This document shows positions 1 to 6,693 of a stretch of DNA of 14,310 bases, in pieces (position 1 is the stretch's first letter; every line of letters starts with the position of its first letter). The notes below the pieces were generated by a model. The model was not told the DNA's origin and did not search any database. It saw only the letters and a list, made by a program, of their open reading frames with translations. Made by a program: the position numbers and the translations under genes. Origin of the DNA: JBBQVZ01 sp038211015 (GTDB lineage Bacteria > Actinomycetota > UBA4738 > HRBIN12). Where the stretch lies: the NCBI GenBank assembly GCA_038211015.1, contig JBBQVZ010000091.1, positions 1 through 14,310 of the forward strand. Direction: 5' to 3'.

Positions 1-59
1 CCCCTGGCGTATCTCGCCTCGGGCCGGGACGACGTGTGGGGGTCGGAGGGTGTGGACGG

Positions 60-96
60 AAAACGTGGGCCCGCCGGCTTCGCCTTCGGGCCCACG
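60..96 (-). terminator. Rho-independent terminator of the SDR-tryptophanase-YCII group
   Basis: A perfect 10-bp inverted repeat, CGTGGGCCCG at 64-73 and CGGGCCCACG at 87-96, encloses a 13-base loop that can itself form a small GGC/GCC stem. On the minus strand the stem is followed at once by TTTT (AAAA at 60-63 on the plus strand). It begins 24 bases past the stop of the minus-strand YCII gene, the right place and orientation to end that transcript. I see no gene in bases 1-119. Confidence 0.75.
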
Positions 97-119
97 GAAC
101 GAACCGTGAAGCGGGTTCC

Positions 120-434
120 CTACATCACGTCGAAGGTCTCGAAGACCATGACCTGGGCGCCGCCCAGCAGGACCGGGCAGTTCTCGGCCAACTTCGCCGC
201 CTGGTCGAGCGAGTCCGCCTGGATCACCGAGTAGCCGCTCGCCGTTGCCTTGGCGTCGGTCACGGTGGGACCGCTCGAGATCGTCTTCGAGTCCGAGTTG
301 AACGGGTTCCCGGGATCGGCCACGGCAGGGCCGAGCTCGGTGAACCAGTCCGTCCACGCCTTCGTCACCGCCGCCATCTCGGCATCGGTCTCGGGCATGC
401 TTCCACCCGCGTACAGCAGCAGGTACTTCGCCAT
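120..434 (-). CDS. YCII/DGPF-like small protein
   Basis: This 104-residue protein opens with AKYLLLYAGG and has the layout of the YCII-related (DGPF) family: an N-terminal beta strand, a helix with WTDWFTELG near residues 27-35, a central SGPTVTD segment, then GYSVIQADSLDQAAKLAENCP, the strand-helix typical of the ferredoxin-like fold. The length fits the family. Members are small dimeric proteins of mostly unknown function; some sit beside ECF sigma factors, but none is seen here. The protein has no histidine, so it lacks the His of the proposed YciI active site. The start is supported by a strong ribosome site, AAGGAGGGG, just upstream. It lies 97 bases downstream of the tryptophanase gene on the same strand and is probably co-transcribed with it. 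Family assignment is fairly secure; function is unknown. Confidence 0.85.
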   Translation of the reverse strand: MAKYLLLYAGGSMPETDAEMAAVTKAWTDWFTELGPAVADPGNPFNSDSKTISSGPTVTDAKATASGYSVIQADSLDQAAKLAENCPVLLGGAQVMVFETFDVM

Positions 435-531
435 GCGATCCCCTCCTTGCGTTCACGCGGCCCCTGGGTGGGACCTCCACCCGAACGACGAAACGAACGA
501 GCCGATATCGACATGGTGGCGCGATCCTCGT

Positions 532-1908
532 TCAGCGAGGTGCGAAGCGTGCGGTGAAATGACGCAGAGATCGGGCCTCGTCGACGATCCGGTACCCGGG
601 GAGGTCGGCGGCACGCTCCGCGACCGAGGTCACGACCTCGATCACGTAGTCGATGTGGCTCTGTGTGTACGTCCGGCGCGGGATCGCCAGGCGAACCAGG
701 TCCATCGCCGCCGGTTCCTCGGTTCCGTCGACCCGGCGTCCGAACATCACCGTCCCGATCTCGCAGCTACGGATGCCGCCCGCTTCATACAGCGCGACAG
801 CAAGTGCCTGTCCCGGATATCGCAGCGGTGGGACATGCGGCAGCAGCGAGCGCGCGTCGATGTAGACCGCGTGCCCGCCGATCGGCTTGACCACCGGGAC
901 GCCCGCGCGGTCCAGCGCCTGCCCGAGGTAGGCGGTCGAGCGGATCCGATAGCGAAGGTAGTCGGGGTGCACGCATTCCTTCAGACCTTGCGCGATCGCC
1001 TCGAGGTCGCGGCCGGCGAGCCCGCCGTAGGTCGGGAACCCCTCGGTGAGGATCAGCAGGTTCCGGCAGCGCTCCGCCAGCTCGTCGTCGTTCGTCGCCA
1101 GCCAACCGCCGATGTTCGCGAGCGGATCCTTCTTCGCGCTCATCGTCATCCCGTCGGCGAGTGAAGACATCTCGCGGACGATCTCGGGGATCGGTCGTTC
1201 CTCGTAGCCGGGCTCACGCGTACGGATGAACCACGCGTTCTCCGCGAACCGGCACGCGTCCAGGAAGAGCGGCACGCCGTAGCGATCGCACAACGCGCGC
1301 GCACCGCGCAGGTTCTCCATCGACACGGGCTGACCGCCACCGGAGTTGTTCGTCACCGTGACGAAGACCGCGGGTACGTCGGCGGCGCGCTCGGTGAGGA
1401 GCGCTTCCAGCGCCCCGAGGTCCATGTTCCCCTTGAACGGGTGCTCGAGCGAGGGCTGTCGGCCCTCGGGGATCACCAGATCGACCGCTTCCGCGCCCGT
1501 GTACTCCACGTTCGCGCGCGTCGTGTCGAAATGCGTGTTGTTCGGAACGATCTTGCCCGGCCCGCCGATCGCCGAGAACAGGATCTTCTCCGCGGCGCGC
1601 CCTTGGTGCGTGGGGATCACATGCGTGAACGGGAAGAGCTCCTGGACCGCCTCGAGGAAGACGAACCACGAAGGCGAGCCCGCGTAGCTCTCGTCGCCGT
1701 GCTGGATGGCGGCCCACTGATCGCGCGACATCGCGCCGGTGCCAGAGTCGGTGAGCAGGTCGATCAGCACGTCGTCGGCGTGGAGCCCGAAGAGGTTGTA
1801 TCCGGCGTCCACGATCGCGACGTGCCGCTCCTCGGGAGTGGTGATGCGCAGGGGCTCGACGGAATGGATCCGGAACGGTTCGATGATCGTGCGGAACTCG
1901 GCGGGCAC
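532..1908 (-). CDS. tnaA: Tryptophanase (tryptophan indole-lyase), PLP-dependent
   Basis: A 458-residue beta-eliminating lyase expected to split L-tryptophan into indole, pyruvate and ammonia in the cytosol. It aligns end to end with the family: EPFRIHSVEP at the N-terminus, LIDLLTDSGTGAM at 48-60, THQGR at 100-104, FKGNMDL at 158-164, the PLP-lysine motif MSAKKD with Lys260, and LRHFTARF at the C-terminus. Three positions that separate tryptophanase from tyrosine phenol-lyase (Thr124, Arg381 and Phe448 in the latter) read Asp128, Ile384 and His450, all tryptophanase-like. Tyr75, Arg104, Asp217, Arg220 and Arg406 match other active-site residues. The start is GTG, 30 bases after the SDR stop, with no Shine-Dalgarno site but a TAGCAT box 6 bases upstream, suggesting leaderless translation. 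There is no room for a tnaC leader and no tnaB permease is seen. Activity on other amino acids such as tyrosine, serine or cysteine cannot be excluded. Confidence 0.93.
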   Translation of the reverse strand: MPAEFRTIIEPFRIHSVEPLRITTPEERHVAIVDAGYNLFGLHADDVLIDLLTDSGTGAMSRDQWAAIQHGDESYAGSPSWFVFLEAVQELFPFTHVIPTHQGRAAEKILFSAIGGPGKIVPNNTHFDTTRANVEYTGAEAVDLVIPEGRQPSLEHPFKGNMDLGALEALLTERAADVPAVFVTVTNNSGGGQPVSMENLRGARALCDRYGVPLFLDACRFAENAWFIRTREPGYEERPIPEIVREMSSLADGMTMSAKKDPLANIGGWLATNDDELAERCRNLLILTEGFPTYGGLAGRDLEAIAQGLKECVHPDYLRYRIRSTAYLGQALDRAGVPVVKPIGGHAVYIDARSLLPHVPPLRYPGQALAVALYEAGGIRSCEIGTVMFGRRVDGTEEPAAMDLVRLAIPRRTYTQSHIDYVIEVVTSVAERAADLPGYRIVDEARSLRHFTARFAPR

Positions 1909-1914
1909 GCAGCG

Positions 1915-1920
1915 ATGCTA
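1915..1920 (-). promoter_or_regulatory. Candidate -10 box for a leaderless tryptophanase mRNA
   Basis: Read on the minus strand this is TAGCAT, fitting the actinobacterial TAnnnT -10 pattern, with exactly 6 bases between it and the GTG start at 1908. Transcription would then begin at or beside the start codon, consistent with the missing ribosome site. No convincing -35 element is seen. Confidence 0.45.
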
Positions 1921-1938
1921 GCCCGGAGGACGCTCGCG

Positions 1939-2631
1939 CTACCAGGGAAGCGGTTCGCCGTCCTGGAAGTAGCCCCCGCTGGGGCCGTCGTCGGGGAGCG
2001 TCACACCCCAGACGATGCTCGCAGCGCCTTGCTCCGCGGAGCGTGGAGCGCCGGCGCCTCCCATGTCCGACCGACACCATCCTGGACCGATCGCGTTGAC
2101 CAGGATCCCCGTGCCGGAAAGCTCCTCGGCGAGCGCCCTGGTCATGTCGTTCATCGCTACCTTGGTGGTGCGGTACGCGCCTCCGCCCGATCGCTCGTGG
2201 CCGTGCGTCGCCACCTCGGTCGAGACGTTCACGATCCGGCCCCAACCGCGCTCCCGCATCTGCGGCAGGAGCGCGTGCGTGACCCGCCACGGGCCGAGCA
2301 CGTTCGTCTGCCAGGCTTCATCGACGTCCTCCGCAGATACGCGCCCTCTCGGGTTGATCGCCGCGTTGTTCACCAGCACGTCGACCCCTTCCGGCGCCAA
2401 CGAGTCGGCCGCGGCGGCAACGCTGACCGGGTCGGCCACGTCGATGCGGAGGGGCGTGATCGTCGAACGTCCCAACTTCGCGGCGGCCGCTGCTCCGGCG
2501 TCGAGGTCGCGAGAGCCGAGGAACACCTCCATGCCGAGATCGGACAGGAGCCGGACGACCTCGAGACCGATGCCGCGGTTGCCGCCGGTCACCAGGGCTC
2601 GCCGTCCCCGCACATCCCCCGTCGCTACCAT
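1939..2631 (-). CDS. Short-chain dehydrogenase/reductase (SDR family)
   Basis: A 230-residue NAD(P)-dependent oxidoreductase with a Rossmann fold. The cofactor motif TGGNRGIG is at residues 15-22, NNAA at 88-91, Asn110 in the TNVLGP segment, Ser137 in the NVS motif, and the catalytic Tyr153-xxx-Lys157 in AYRTTK. The TGGNRGIG form and the C-terminal GGYFQDGEPLPW resemble carbonyl-reductase-like SDRs (CBR1 and plant relatives), which usually prefer NADPH. Arg41 after the second strand fits NADP(H), though this is an inference. The frame is open upstream to an ATG at 2691, but the extra 20 residues have no SDR character, so I start at the methionine just before the first strand. A TAGGCT box lies 8 bases upstream of this start. 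It precedes the tryptophanase in the same direction and diverges from the deazaflavin reductase. The substrate is not evident. Confidence 0.9.
   Translation of the reverse strand: MVATGDVRGRRALVTGGNRGIGLEVVRLLSDLGMEVFLGSRDLDAGAAAAAKLGRSTITPLRIDVADPVSVAAAADSLAPEGVDVLVNNAAINPRGRVSAEDVDEAWQTNVLGPWRVTHALLPQMRERGWGRIVNVSTEVATHGHERSGGGAYRTTKVAMNDMTRALAEELSGTGILVNAIGPGWCRSDMGGAGAPRSAEQGAASIVWGVTLPDDGPSGGYFQDGEPLPW
2626..2631 (+). promoter_or_regulatory. Candidate -10 box of the deazaflavin reductase gene
   Basis: TACCAT on the plus strand sits in an 11-base string, TCGCTACCATG at 2622-2632, that recurs at 8083-8093 ahead of the hydrolase operon. It overlaps the start codon of the divergent SDR gene and would give a leader of about 70 bases. 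The placement is less convincing than at 8087. Confidence 0.25.
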
Positions 2632-2639
2632 GATGGGCG

Positions 2640-2645
2640 AGCCTA
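2640..2645 (-). promoter_or_regulatory. Candidate -10 box of the SDR gene
   Basis: The minus strand reads TAGGCT, a TAnnnT match, with 8 bases between it and the chosen ATG at 2631. That would give a leaderless or nearly leaderless mRNA and supports the shorter start. The box lies in the 77-base divergent region shared with the reductase gene at 2709. Only a pattern match; no clear -35. Confidence 0.35.
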
Positions 2646-2708
2646 CCGCCGGGGATGCGTTGCGCCTTCGGTTCGGTTCTGACGGACACATCAGGAGAGG
2701 AGCAAGAC

Positions 2709-3125
2709 ATGAGTGACTGGAACCGCAATATCATCGAGGAGTTCCGAGCGAATGAGGGCCACGTCGGCGGCGGGTTCGAGGGAGCGCCGCTCCTGCTGCT
2801 CCATACGACAGGGCGCCGCAGCGGCGCCGAGCGCGTGAATCCATTGATGTACCTGCCCGACGGCGACCGATGGGTCGTCTTCGCCTCGAAGGGCGGACAC
2901 ATCGCGCACCCGCATTGGCTCCACAACGTGGAGGCCGACCCGAACACGACGATCGAGGTCGGCACCGAGACGATCCCCGTTACGGCGACGGTGCTTCGTG
3001 AAGGCCCCGAACGCGATGACCTGTTCGCGCGGCAGGTGGCCTCGTTCCCCCAGTTCGGCGAGTACGAGGAGAAGACCAAAGGTCACCGAACGATCCCGGT
3101 CATCGTCCTCGAGCGCGCCAGCTGA
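2709..3125 (+). CDS. Deazaflavin (F420)-dependent nitroreductase/quinone reductase, Ddn family
   Basis: A 138-residue protein of the family that includes mycobacterial Ddn (formerly DUF385), split-barrel enzymes using reduced F420 to reduce quinones, nitro compounds or activated double bonds. Diagnostic segments are LLLHTTGRRSGAERVNPLMY at residues 28-47, where the TTGRRSG and NP motifs line the cofactor site, and ASKGGHIAHPHWLHNVEADP at 59-78. The length is normal for the family. The reading frame is open from an ATG at 2655, but ATG 2709 is preceded by a clear purine-rich site (AGGAGAGGAG) and matches the family N-terminus. It diverges from the SDR gene and is followed after 67 bases by the LuxR-type regulator. 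The physiological substrate cannot be read from the sequence. Its presence implies a host that makes F420. Confidence 0.9.
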   Translation: MSDWNRNIIEEFRANEGHVGGGFEGAPLLLLHTTGRRSGAERVNPLMYLPDGDRWVVFASKGGHIAHPHWLHNVEADPNTTIEVGTETIPVTATVLREGPERDDLFARQVASFPQFGEYEEKTKGHRTIPVIVLERAS

Positions 3126-3155
3126 CCGCCACCCTTCCCTCGACGAGCACCCGGC

Positions 3156-3161
3156 TATGCT
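3156..3161 (+). promoter_or_regulatory. Candidate -10 box of the LuxR-type regulator
   Basis: TATGCT fits TAnnnT and would place the transcript start near 3168, about 25 bases before the GTG start at 3193. An alternative ATG start at 3157 overlaps this hexamer and has no ribosome site, one reason to prefer the GTG. No clear -35. Confidence 0.35.
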
Positions 3162-3192
3162 GGGCCCCAGCTCGTGGAAAGGGCGGGGAGCG

Positions 3193-4818
3193 GTGGCCGA
3201 CCGGAACGCCGACATCGACATCACCGCCTCCCCGGCTTCCCAGGATCCGTTGACCGAGGCGTACACGTTGCTCGGTTCGGCCGATCAGAGCGACCTCGTT
3301 CCCGAGGAGCTCGAGCGGCTCGCCGACGCAGCCTGGTGGCTCGGCAAGGCGGAGGAGTCCACGGCAGCTCGTCAGCGGGCGTACGCGGGTCATTCGGCCG
3401 CGGGGCGCGCTCCGGAGTCGGCCGCGATCGCGGTGCGGCTCTGCTTCGAGTCGTTCGAGCGGGGTGAAGCCTCGGTCGGCATGGGATGGCTGATGCGCGC
3501 TGAACGGGATCTCCGTGAAGAACCGGCGTGCGTCCAGCACGGATTCCTCGCGTTGGCGCAAGCGTTCGTGACGCACGGCGACGATGTTGTCGCCGCGATG
3601 GCGAAGGCGGAGCGCGCGACCGAGATCGGTCAGCGGTTCACGGACCGCGATCTGATCGCGATGGGGATCCACGCGCAAGGGCTCGTGCACGTCTCAGCGG
3701 GGCACATCGCCGAGGGCCTCGCATTGCTCGACGAAGCGATGATCTCCGTCGTCGCCGGCGAACTCAGCCCCCACTTCACCGGCGTGATCTACTGCAACGT
3801 CCTCGAAACGTGCCTCGACCTCGCCGACCTCGCACGGGCAGCCGAGTGGAACGAGGCGGCCCGCGCGTGGTGCGAGTCGCTCCCGCAGCACGCCCCGTTC
3901 ACCAGCCGCTGCCGCATCAGCCGCGCCCAGGTCGCCAACCTCCGTGGAGCGTGGCCGGAGGCCGAGGCCGAGGCGCTCCGGGCCTGTGCGGACGCGGTCG
4001 TCGATGCGAGCGCCGCCGCGAAGGCCTTCTACGAAACCGCCGAGATCCGGCGACGGATCGGTAACGTCGCGGGTGCCGAGGAATCCTTCGCCCGGGCGCA
4101 CGCGCTCGGGTTCGAACCGCAGCCCGGGTTGGCACTCCTCCGGCTCGCGCAGGGCAAGGCCGAGGCCGCACACAGCGCGCTGCGTCTGGCGGTCGATGGC
4201 GAGTCCATGAACCGGCAACGTCGAGCGCGACTGCTGGCCGCGCAGGTCGAGGTTGCGGTCGCCGTCGACGACCTCGACACGGCGAGATCGGCGGCCGTCG
4301 AGCTCGACGAGCTCGCGGTGGAGTTCGCGACGCCCGCGCTCGGCGCCGCGGCAGCGGCGGCGAGCGCGATGCTGCGATTGGCCGAGGGTGACATAGCGCG
4401 CGCGCTCGAGCGCGCGCGCCACGCGTGCGCCGTCTGGCATGAACTGAAACTCCCGTACGAGGCCGCGCGCGCTCACATGATCTACGGGCTCGCGCTCCGT
4501 CAGGCCGGCGACGAGGACAGCGCCCTGCTCGAGCTGCGCGCGGCCCTGGCTTCGTTCGAACGTCTCGGGGCGGCGAGCGATGCCGCGGCTGCTGCCGAGC
4601 TCCTGCCCGGACGACGGGAGCTGCCGAGTGGTCTCACGGCTCGCGAGGCCGAGGTGCTTCGGCTGGTGGCGACCGGGAAGTCGAACCGCGACATCGCCGC
4701 GGAGCTGGTGCTGAGCGAGCACACCGTGGCGCGCCATCTGCAGAACATCTTCGCGAAGCTCGAGGTCTCGTCCCGATCTGCCGCGACGGCGTTCGCGTTC
4801 GACCACGACCTCGCCTGA
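3193..4818 (+). CDS. LuxR-type transcriptional regulator with helical (TPR-like) repeats
   Basis: About 541 residues from the GTG chosen here. The C-terminus (about 481-541) is a classic LuxR/GerE DNA-binding domain: LTAREAEVLRLVATGKSNRD leads into IAAELVLSEHTVARHLQNIF and a final KLEVSSRSAA. The preceding 470 residues are Ala/Leu/Arg-rich amphipathic helices resembling tetratricopeptide repeats, for example AEEALRACADAV-type and LERARHACAVWHELKLPYEA segments. No Walker A or B motif is visible, so it is not a full-length LAL/MalT ATPase regulator; it resembles the sensor-plus-HTH half of one. GTG 3193 follows a purine-rich stretch (GGAAAGGGCGGGGAG). ATG 3157 is possible, and the open frame extends further upstream into the reductase gene. 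It may control the flanking reductase or monooxygenase genes, which is inference from position. Confidence 0.85.
   Translation: MADRNADIDITASPASQDPLTEAYTLLGSADQSDLVPEELERLADAAWWLGKAEESTAARQRAYAGHSAAGRAPESAAIAVRLCFESFERGEASVGMGWLMRAERDLREEPACVQHGFLALAQAFVTHGDDVVAAMAKAERATEIGQRFTDRDLIAMGIHAQGLVHVSAGHIAEGLALLDEAMISVVAGELSPHFTGVIYCNVLETCLDLADLARAAEWNEAARAWCESLPQHAPFTSRCRISRAQVANLRGAWPEAEAEALRACADAVVDASAAAKAFYETAEIRRRIGNVAGAEESFARAHALGFEPQPGLALLRLAQGKAEAAHSALRLAVDGESMNRQRRARLLAAQVEVAVAVDDLDTARSAAVELDELAVEFATPALGAAAAAASAMLRLAEGDIARALERARHACAVWHELKLPYEAARAHMIYGLALRQAGDEDSALLELRAALASFERLGAASDAAAAAELLPGRRELPSGLTAREAEVLRLVATGKSNRDIAAELVLSEHTVARHLQNIFAKLEVSSRSAATAFAFDHDLA
4396..4419. repeat. 24-bp perfect palindrome inside the regulator gene
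   Basis: The sequence is symmetric about CTCGAG at 4405-4410, flanked on both sides by nine bases of alternating G and C. It encodes part of a helical repeat (ARALERAR). Alternating GC of this kind can adopt unusual DNA structure, but Ala/Arg codon preference alone may explain it. Confidence 0.6.
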
Positions 4819-4903
4819 AGATCAGCTCGTGGTGCGTTCTGACCATCGGGCTCATCTCCAAGGTTGGCTGGTTCCGTCGATGAGGCGCGACCCCGCGAGG
4901 ACC

Positions 4904-4909
4904 TACCTT
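4904..4909 (+). promoter_or_regulatory. Candidate -10 box of the flavin monooxygenase gene
   Basis: TACCTT fits TAnnnT and would start a transcript near 4916, giving a leader of about 24 bases that contains the GGAGGAAG ribosome site. It is the best such match in the 121-base gap after the regulator gene. No clear -35. Confidence 0.3.
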
Positions 4910-4939
4910 CGTTTCTGACATCGGCGAACGGAGGAAGCG

Positions 4940-6070
4940 ATGGACGGTAAGACCGGGAACAGCGACGCGGAAGGGTTCGACACCGTGGTCATCGGAGGAG
5001 GTCAGGCGGGCCTCTCGATGGGTTATCAGCTCGCGAAGGTGGGGCGGCGATTCGTGATCCTGGACGCGAGCGAGCGGATCGGCGACGCATGGCGCGACCG
5101 CTGGGACTCGCTCCGACTGTTCACACCCGCGCGCCTGGACGGACTCGAAGGTATGCCCTTCCCCGCGAAGGGCGACACGTTCATCTCGAAGGACCAGATG
5201 GCCGACTACCTCGAGTCGTACGCCGCGAGGTTCGACCTGCCGGTCCGGAGCGGCGTGCGGGTCGACGGCCTCTCCAAGCACGGCGATCGCTTCGTCGTCA
5301 CGGCCGGCGACCGGACGTTCGAGGCCGACAATGTGGTCGTCGCCATGGCGAGCTCCCAGGTCCCGCACCTGCCGGCGTTCGCGAAGGACCTCGATACCCA
5401 GATCGTCCAGCTCCACTCGAAGGACTACCGAAACCCATCCCAGCTTCGGGAGGGAGCTGCCCTGGTGGTCGGAGCGGGGAACTCGGGGGCCGACATCGCG
5501 CTCGAGATCACGCAGCACCATCCGACGTGGATGGCCGGGGAAGAATCCGGACACATCCCGTTCCACATCGAAGGCTTCGTTGCGCGGCACGTGTTGCTCA
5601 GGCTGGTGCGCTTCGTCGGGCATCGCGTGCTGACGGTGCGCACGCCGATCGGGAGGAAGGCGCGCCCCAAGATGCTCACTGCAGCCGCGCCGCTCATCAG
5701 GGTCAAGCCCAAGGATCTGATCGAGGCCGGGATCCGCCGTGTGCCCAGGATCGCGGGCATCCGGGACGGGCTGCCGGTCACGGAGGACGGACAGGCGCTC
5801 GACGTGGCGAACGTGGTGTGGTGCACGGGGTTCCGGCCCGGGTTCTCTTGGATCCATCTCCCGATCATCGGAGACCGAGAGGAGCCGGAGCACGAACGAG
5901 GCGTCGTCCCGAAGGAGCCCGGCTTGTACTTCGTGGGACTCCATTTCCTCTACGCGATGACCTCGGAAACGGTCAACGGCATCGCGAGGGACACCGCGTA
6001 CATCGCGAAACAGATCGCGTCGAGCAGGTCCGCCGATCGGGCGGAGATCAGCGTCGCGGCGGGAGCGTGA
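4940..6070 (+). CDS. Flavin-containing monooxygenase-like NAD(P)/FAD oxidoreductase (CzcO type)
   Basis: A 376-residue cytosolic flavoprotein with two dinucleotide-binding folds. The FAD motif GGGQAG is at residues 19-24 after the strand FDTVVI, followed by the family signature IGDAWRDRWDSLRLFTP at 47-63 and GMPFP at 71-75. The second motif, GAGNSG at 178-183, binds NAD(P)H. The WCTGFRPGF segment and LHFLYAMTSETVNGIARD near the C-terminus complete the FAD site. Length and layout fit bacterial class B-like monooxygenases annotated CzcO/TrkA-like, which oxygenate soft nucleophiles or ketones; this gene's substrate is not evident. The ATG is preceded by GGAGGAAG. Its stop overlaps the GTG of the methyltransferase-like gene by 4 bases, so the two are translationally coupled. 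Because a tryptophanase is nearby, indole is a conceivable substrate, which is speculation. Confidence 0.88.
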   Translation: MDGKTGNSDAEGFDTVVIGGGQAGLSMGYQLAKVGRRFVILDASERIGDAWRDRWDSLRLFTPARLDGLEGMPFPAKGDTFISKDQMADYLESYAARFDLPVRSGVRVDGLSKHGDRFVVTAGDRTFEADNVVVAMASSQVPHLPAFAKDLDTQIVQLHSKDYRNPSQLREGAALVVGAGNSGADIALEITQHHPTWMAGEESGHIPFHIEGFVARHVLLRLVRFVGHRVLTVRTPIGRKARPKMLTAAAPLIRVKPKDLIEAGIRRVPRIAGIRDGLPVTEDGQALDVANVVWCTGFRPGFSWIHLPIIGDREEPEHERGVVPKEPGLYFVGLHFLYAMTSETVNGIARDTAYIAKQIASSRSADRAEISVAAGA

Positions 6071-6672
6071 ACGGGTCGCGAGCGACGATCGACCTGTTCG
6101 ACGCCGCCCACATCCGGTTCGGCGACCGCGTCCTGGACGTCGGTCGCCGAACCGACATCGCTCGCCTCCCGTTCGAAGACGCCTCGTTCGACGTCCTCGT
6201 GTGCCGGCAACGGCTGCAGCTGTTTCCGGATCGGGGTCTCGCTCTCTCCGAGATGCGCCGAGTGCTGGTCGACGGCGGCAGGATGGCGCTCTCAGTGGGC
6301 GGTTCGATCGAGCGGAGCGCCGCCTTCGCCGCCCTGGCCGACTCGTTGGAACGGCACGCGGGTGTGCGGGTCGCGGCTACCGTACGCTCGCTCTTCTCCC
6401 TCTCTGACCCGGACGACCTCCGGGCATCGGTCGCGTGCGCCGGCTTCACCGAGATCCGCTTGGGAACCGCGCGGGAAACGATATCGCTCCCCTCCGTGAA
6501 AGACCTGTTGCGGTTCGTCCCTCGGCCCCGCTTGGATGGATCCAGGGCCGCGCTGACGGATCAAACGCAACGTGTCGTGATCGCGGAGCTGGAGCGCGAG
6601 TTGGCTCCATGGGTCGCGGCGGAAGGCGTCGAACTCACGTTGGAGCTGAACACCGCGGTGGCGCGACGGTGA
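6067..6672 (+). CDS. Methyltransferase-like protein lacking the SAM-binding core (probably degenerate)
   Basis: 201 residues from a GTG overlapping the monooxygenase stop (GTGA). It is recognisable as a class I methyltransferase: DRVLDVG at 20-26 is the start of motif I, LPFEDASFDVLVCRQRLQLF at 34-53 covers the motif IV region, and MRRVLVDGGRMALSV at 63-77 is the post-motif strand. In ordinary relatives the DVG is followed by CGTG and roughly 50 residues containing the acidic loop that binds the SAM ribose. Here DVG runs straight into RRTDIARLPF, so the glycine loop and motifs II-III are missing in frame. The usual N-terminal 25-30 residues are also absent. The C-terminal half is intact and ends in TAVARR like its relatives. 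As written it should not bind SAM in the usual way. It may be a decaying gene or a structural remnant; the frame is open and coupled, so it may still be translated. Confidence 0.7.
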   Translation: MNGSRATIDLFDAAHIRFGDRVLDVGRRTDIARLPFEDASFDVLVCRQRLQLFPDRGLALSEMRRVLVDGGRMALSVGGSIERSAAFAALADSLERHAGVRVAATVRSLFSLSDPDDLRASVACAGFTEIRLGTARETISLPSVKDLLRFVPRPRLDGSRAALTDQTQRVVIAELERELAPWVAAEGVELTLELNTAVARR

Positions 6673-6693
6673 GGGCGGTGGTGCCCGCGAACG

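Noticed and set aside
464..483. Short hairpin GGGTGG/CCACCC between the tryptophanase and YCII genes
   Set aside because: Only six base pairs with no T-run on the minus strand; likely chance in GC-rich DNA and not a terminator.
532..1908. Annotation as tyrosine phenol-lyase
   Set aside because: MSAKKDPLANIGG is intermediate between the two enzymes, but Asp128, Ile384 and His450 all match tryptophanase.
1441..2682. 413-residue plus-strand open frame opposite the tryptophanase and SDR genes
   Set aside because: Both minus-strand genes have intact catalytic motifs through this stretch; the plus-strand product is Arg/His-rich without domains.
3694..4806. 370-residue minus-strand open frame opposite the LuxR-type regulator
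   Set aside because: Arginine-rich shadow of a gene with a clear C-terminal HTH domain; no motif of its own.
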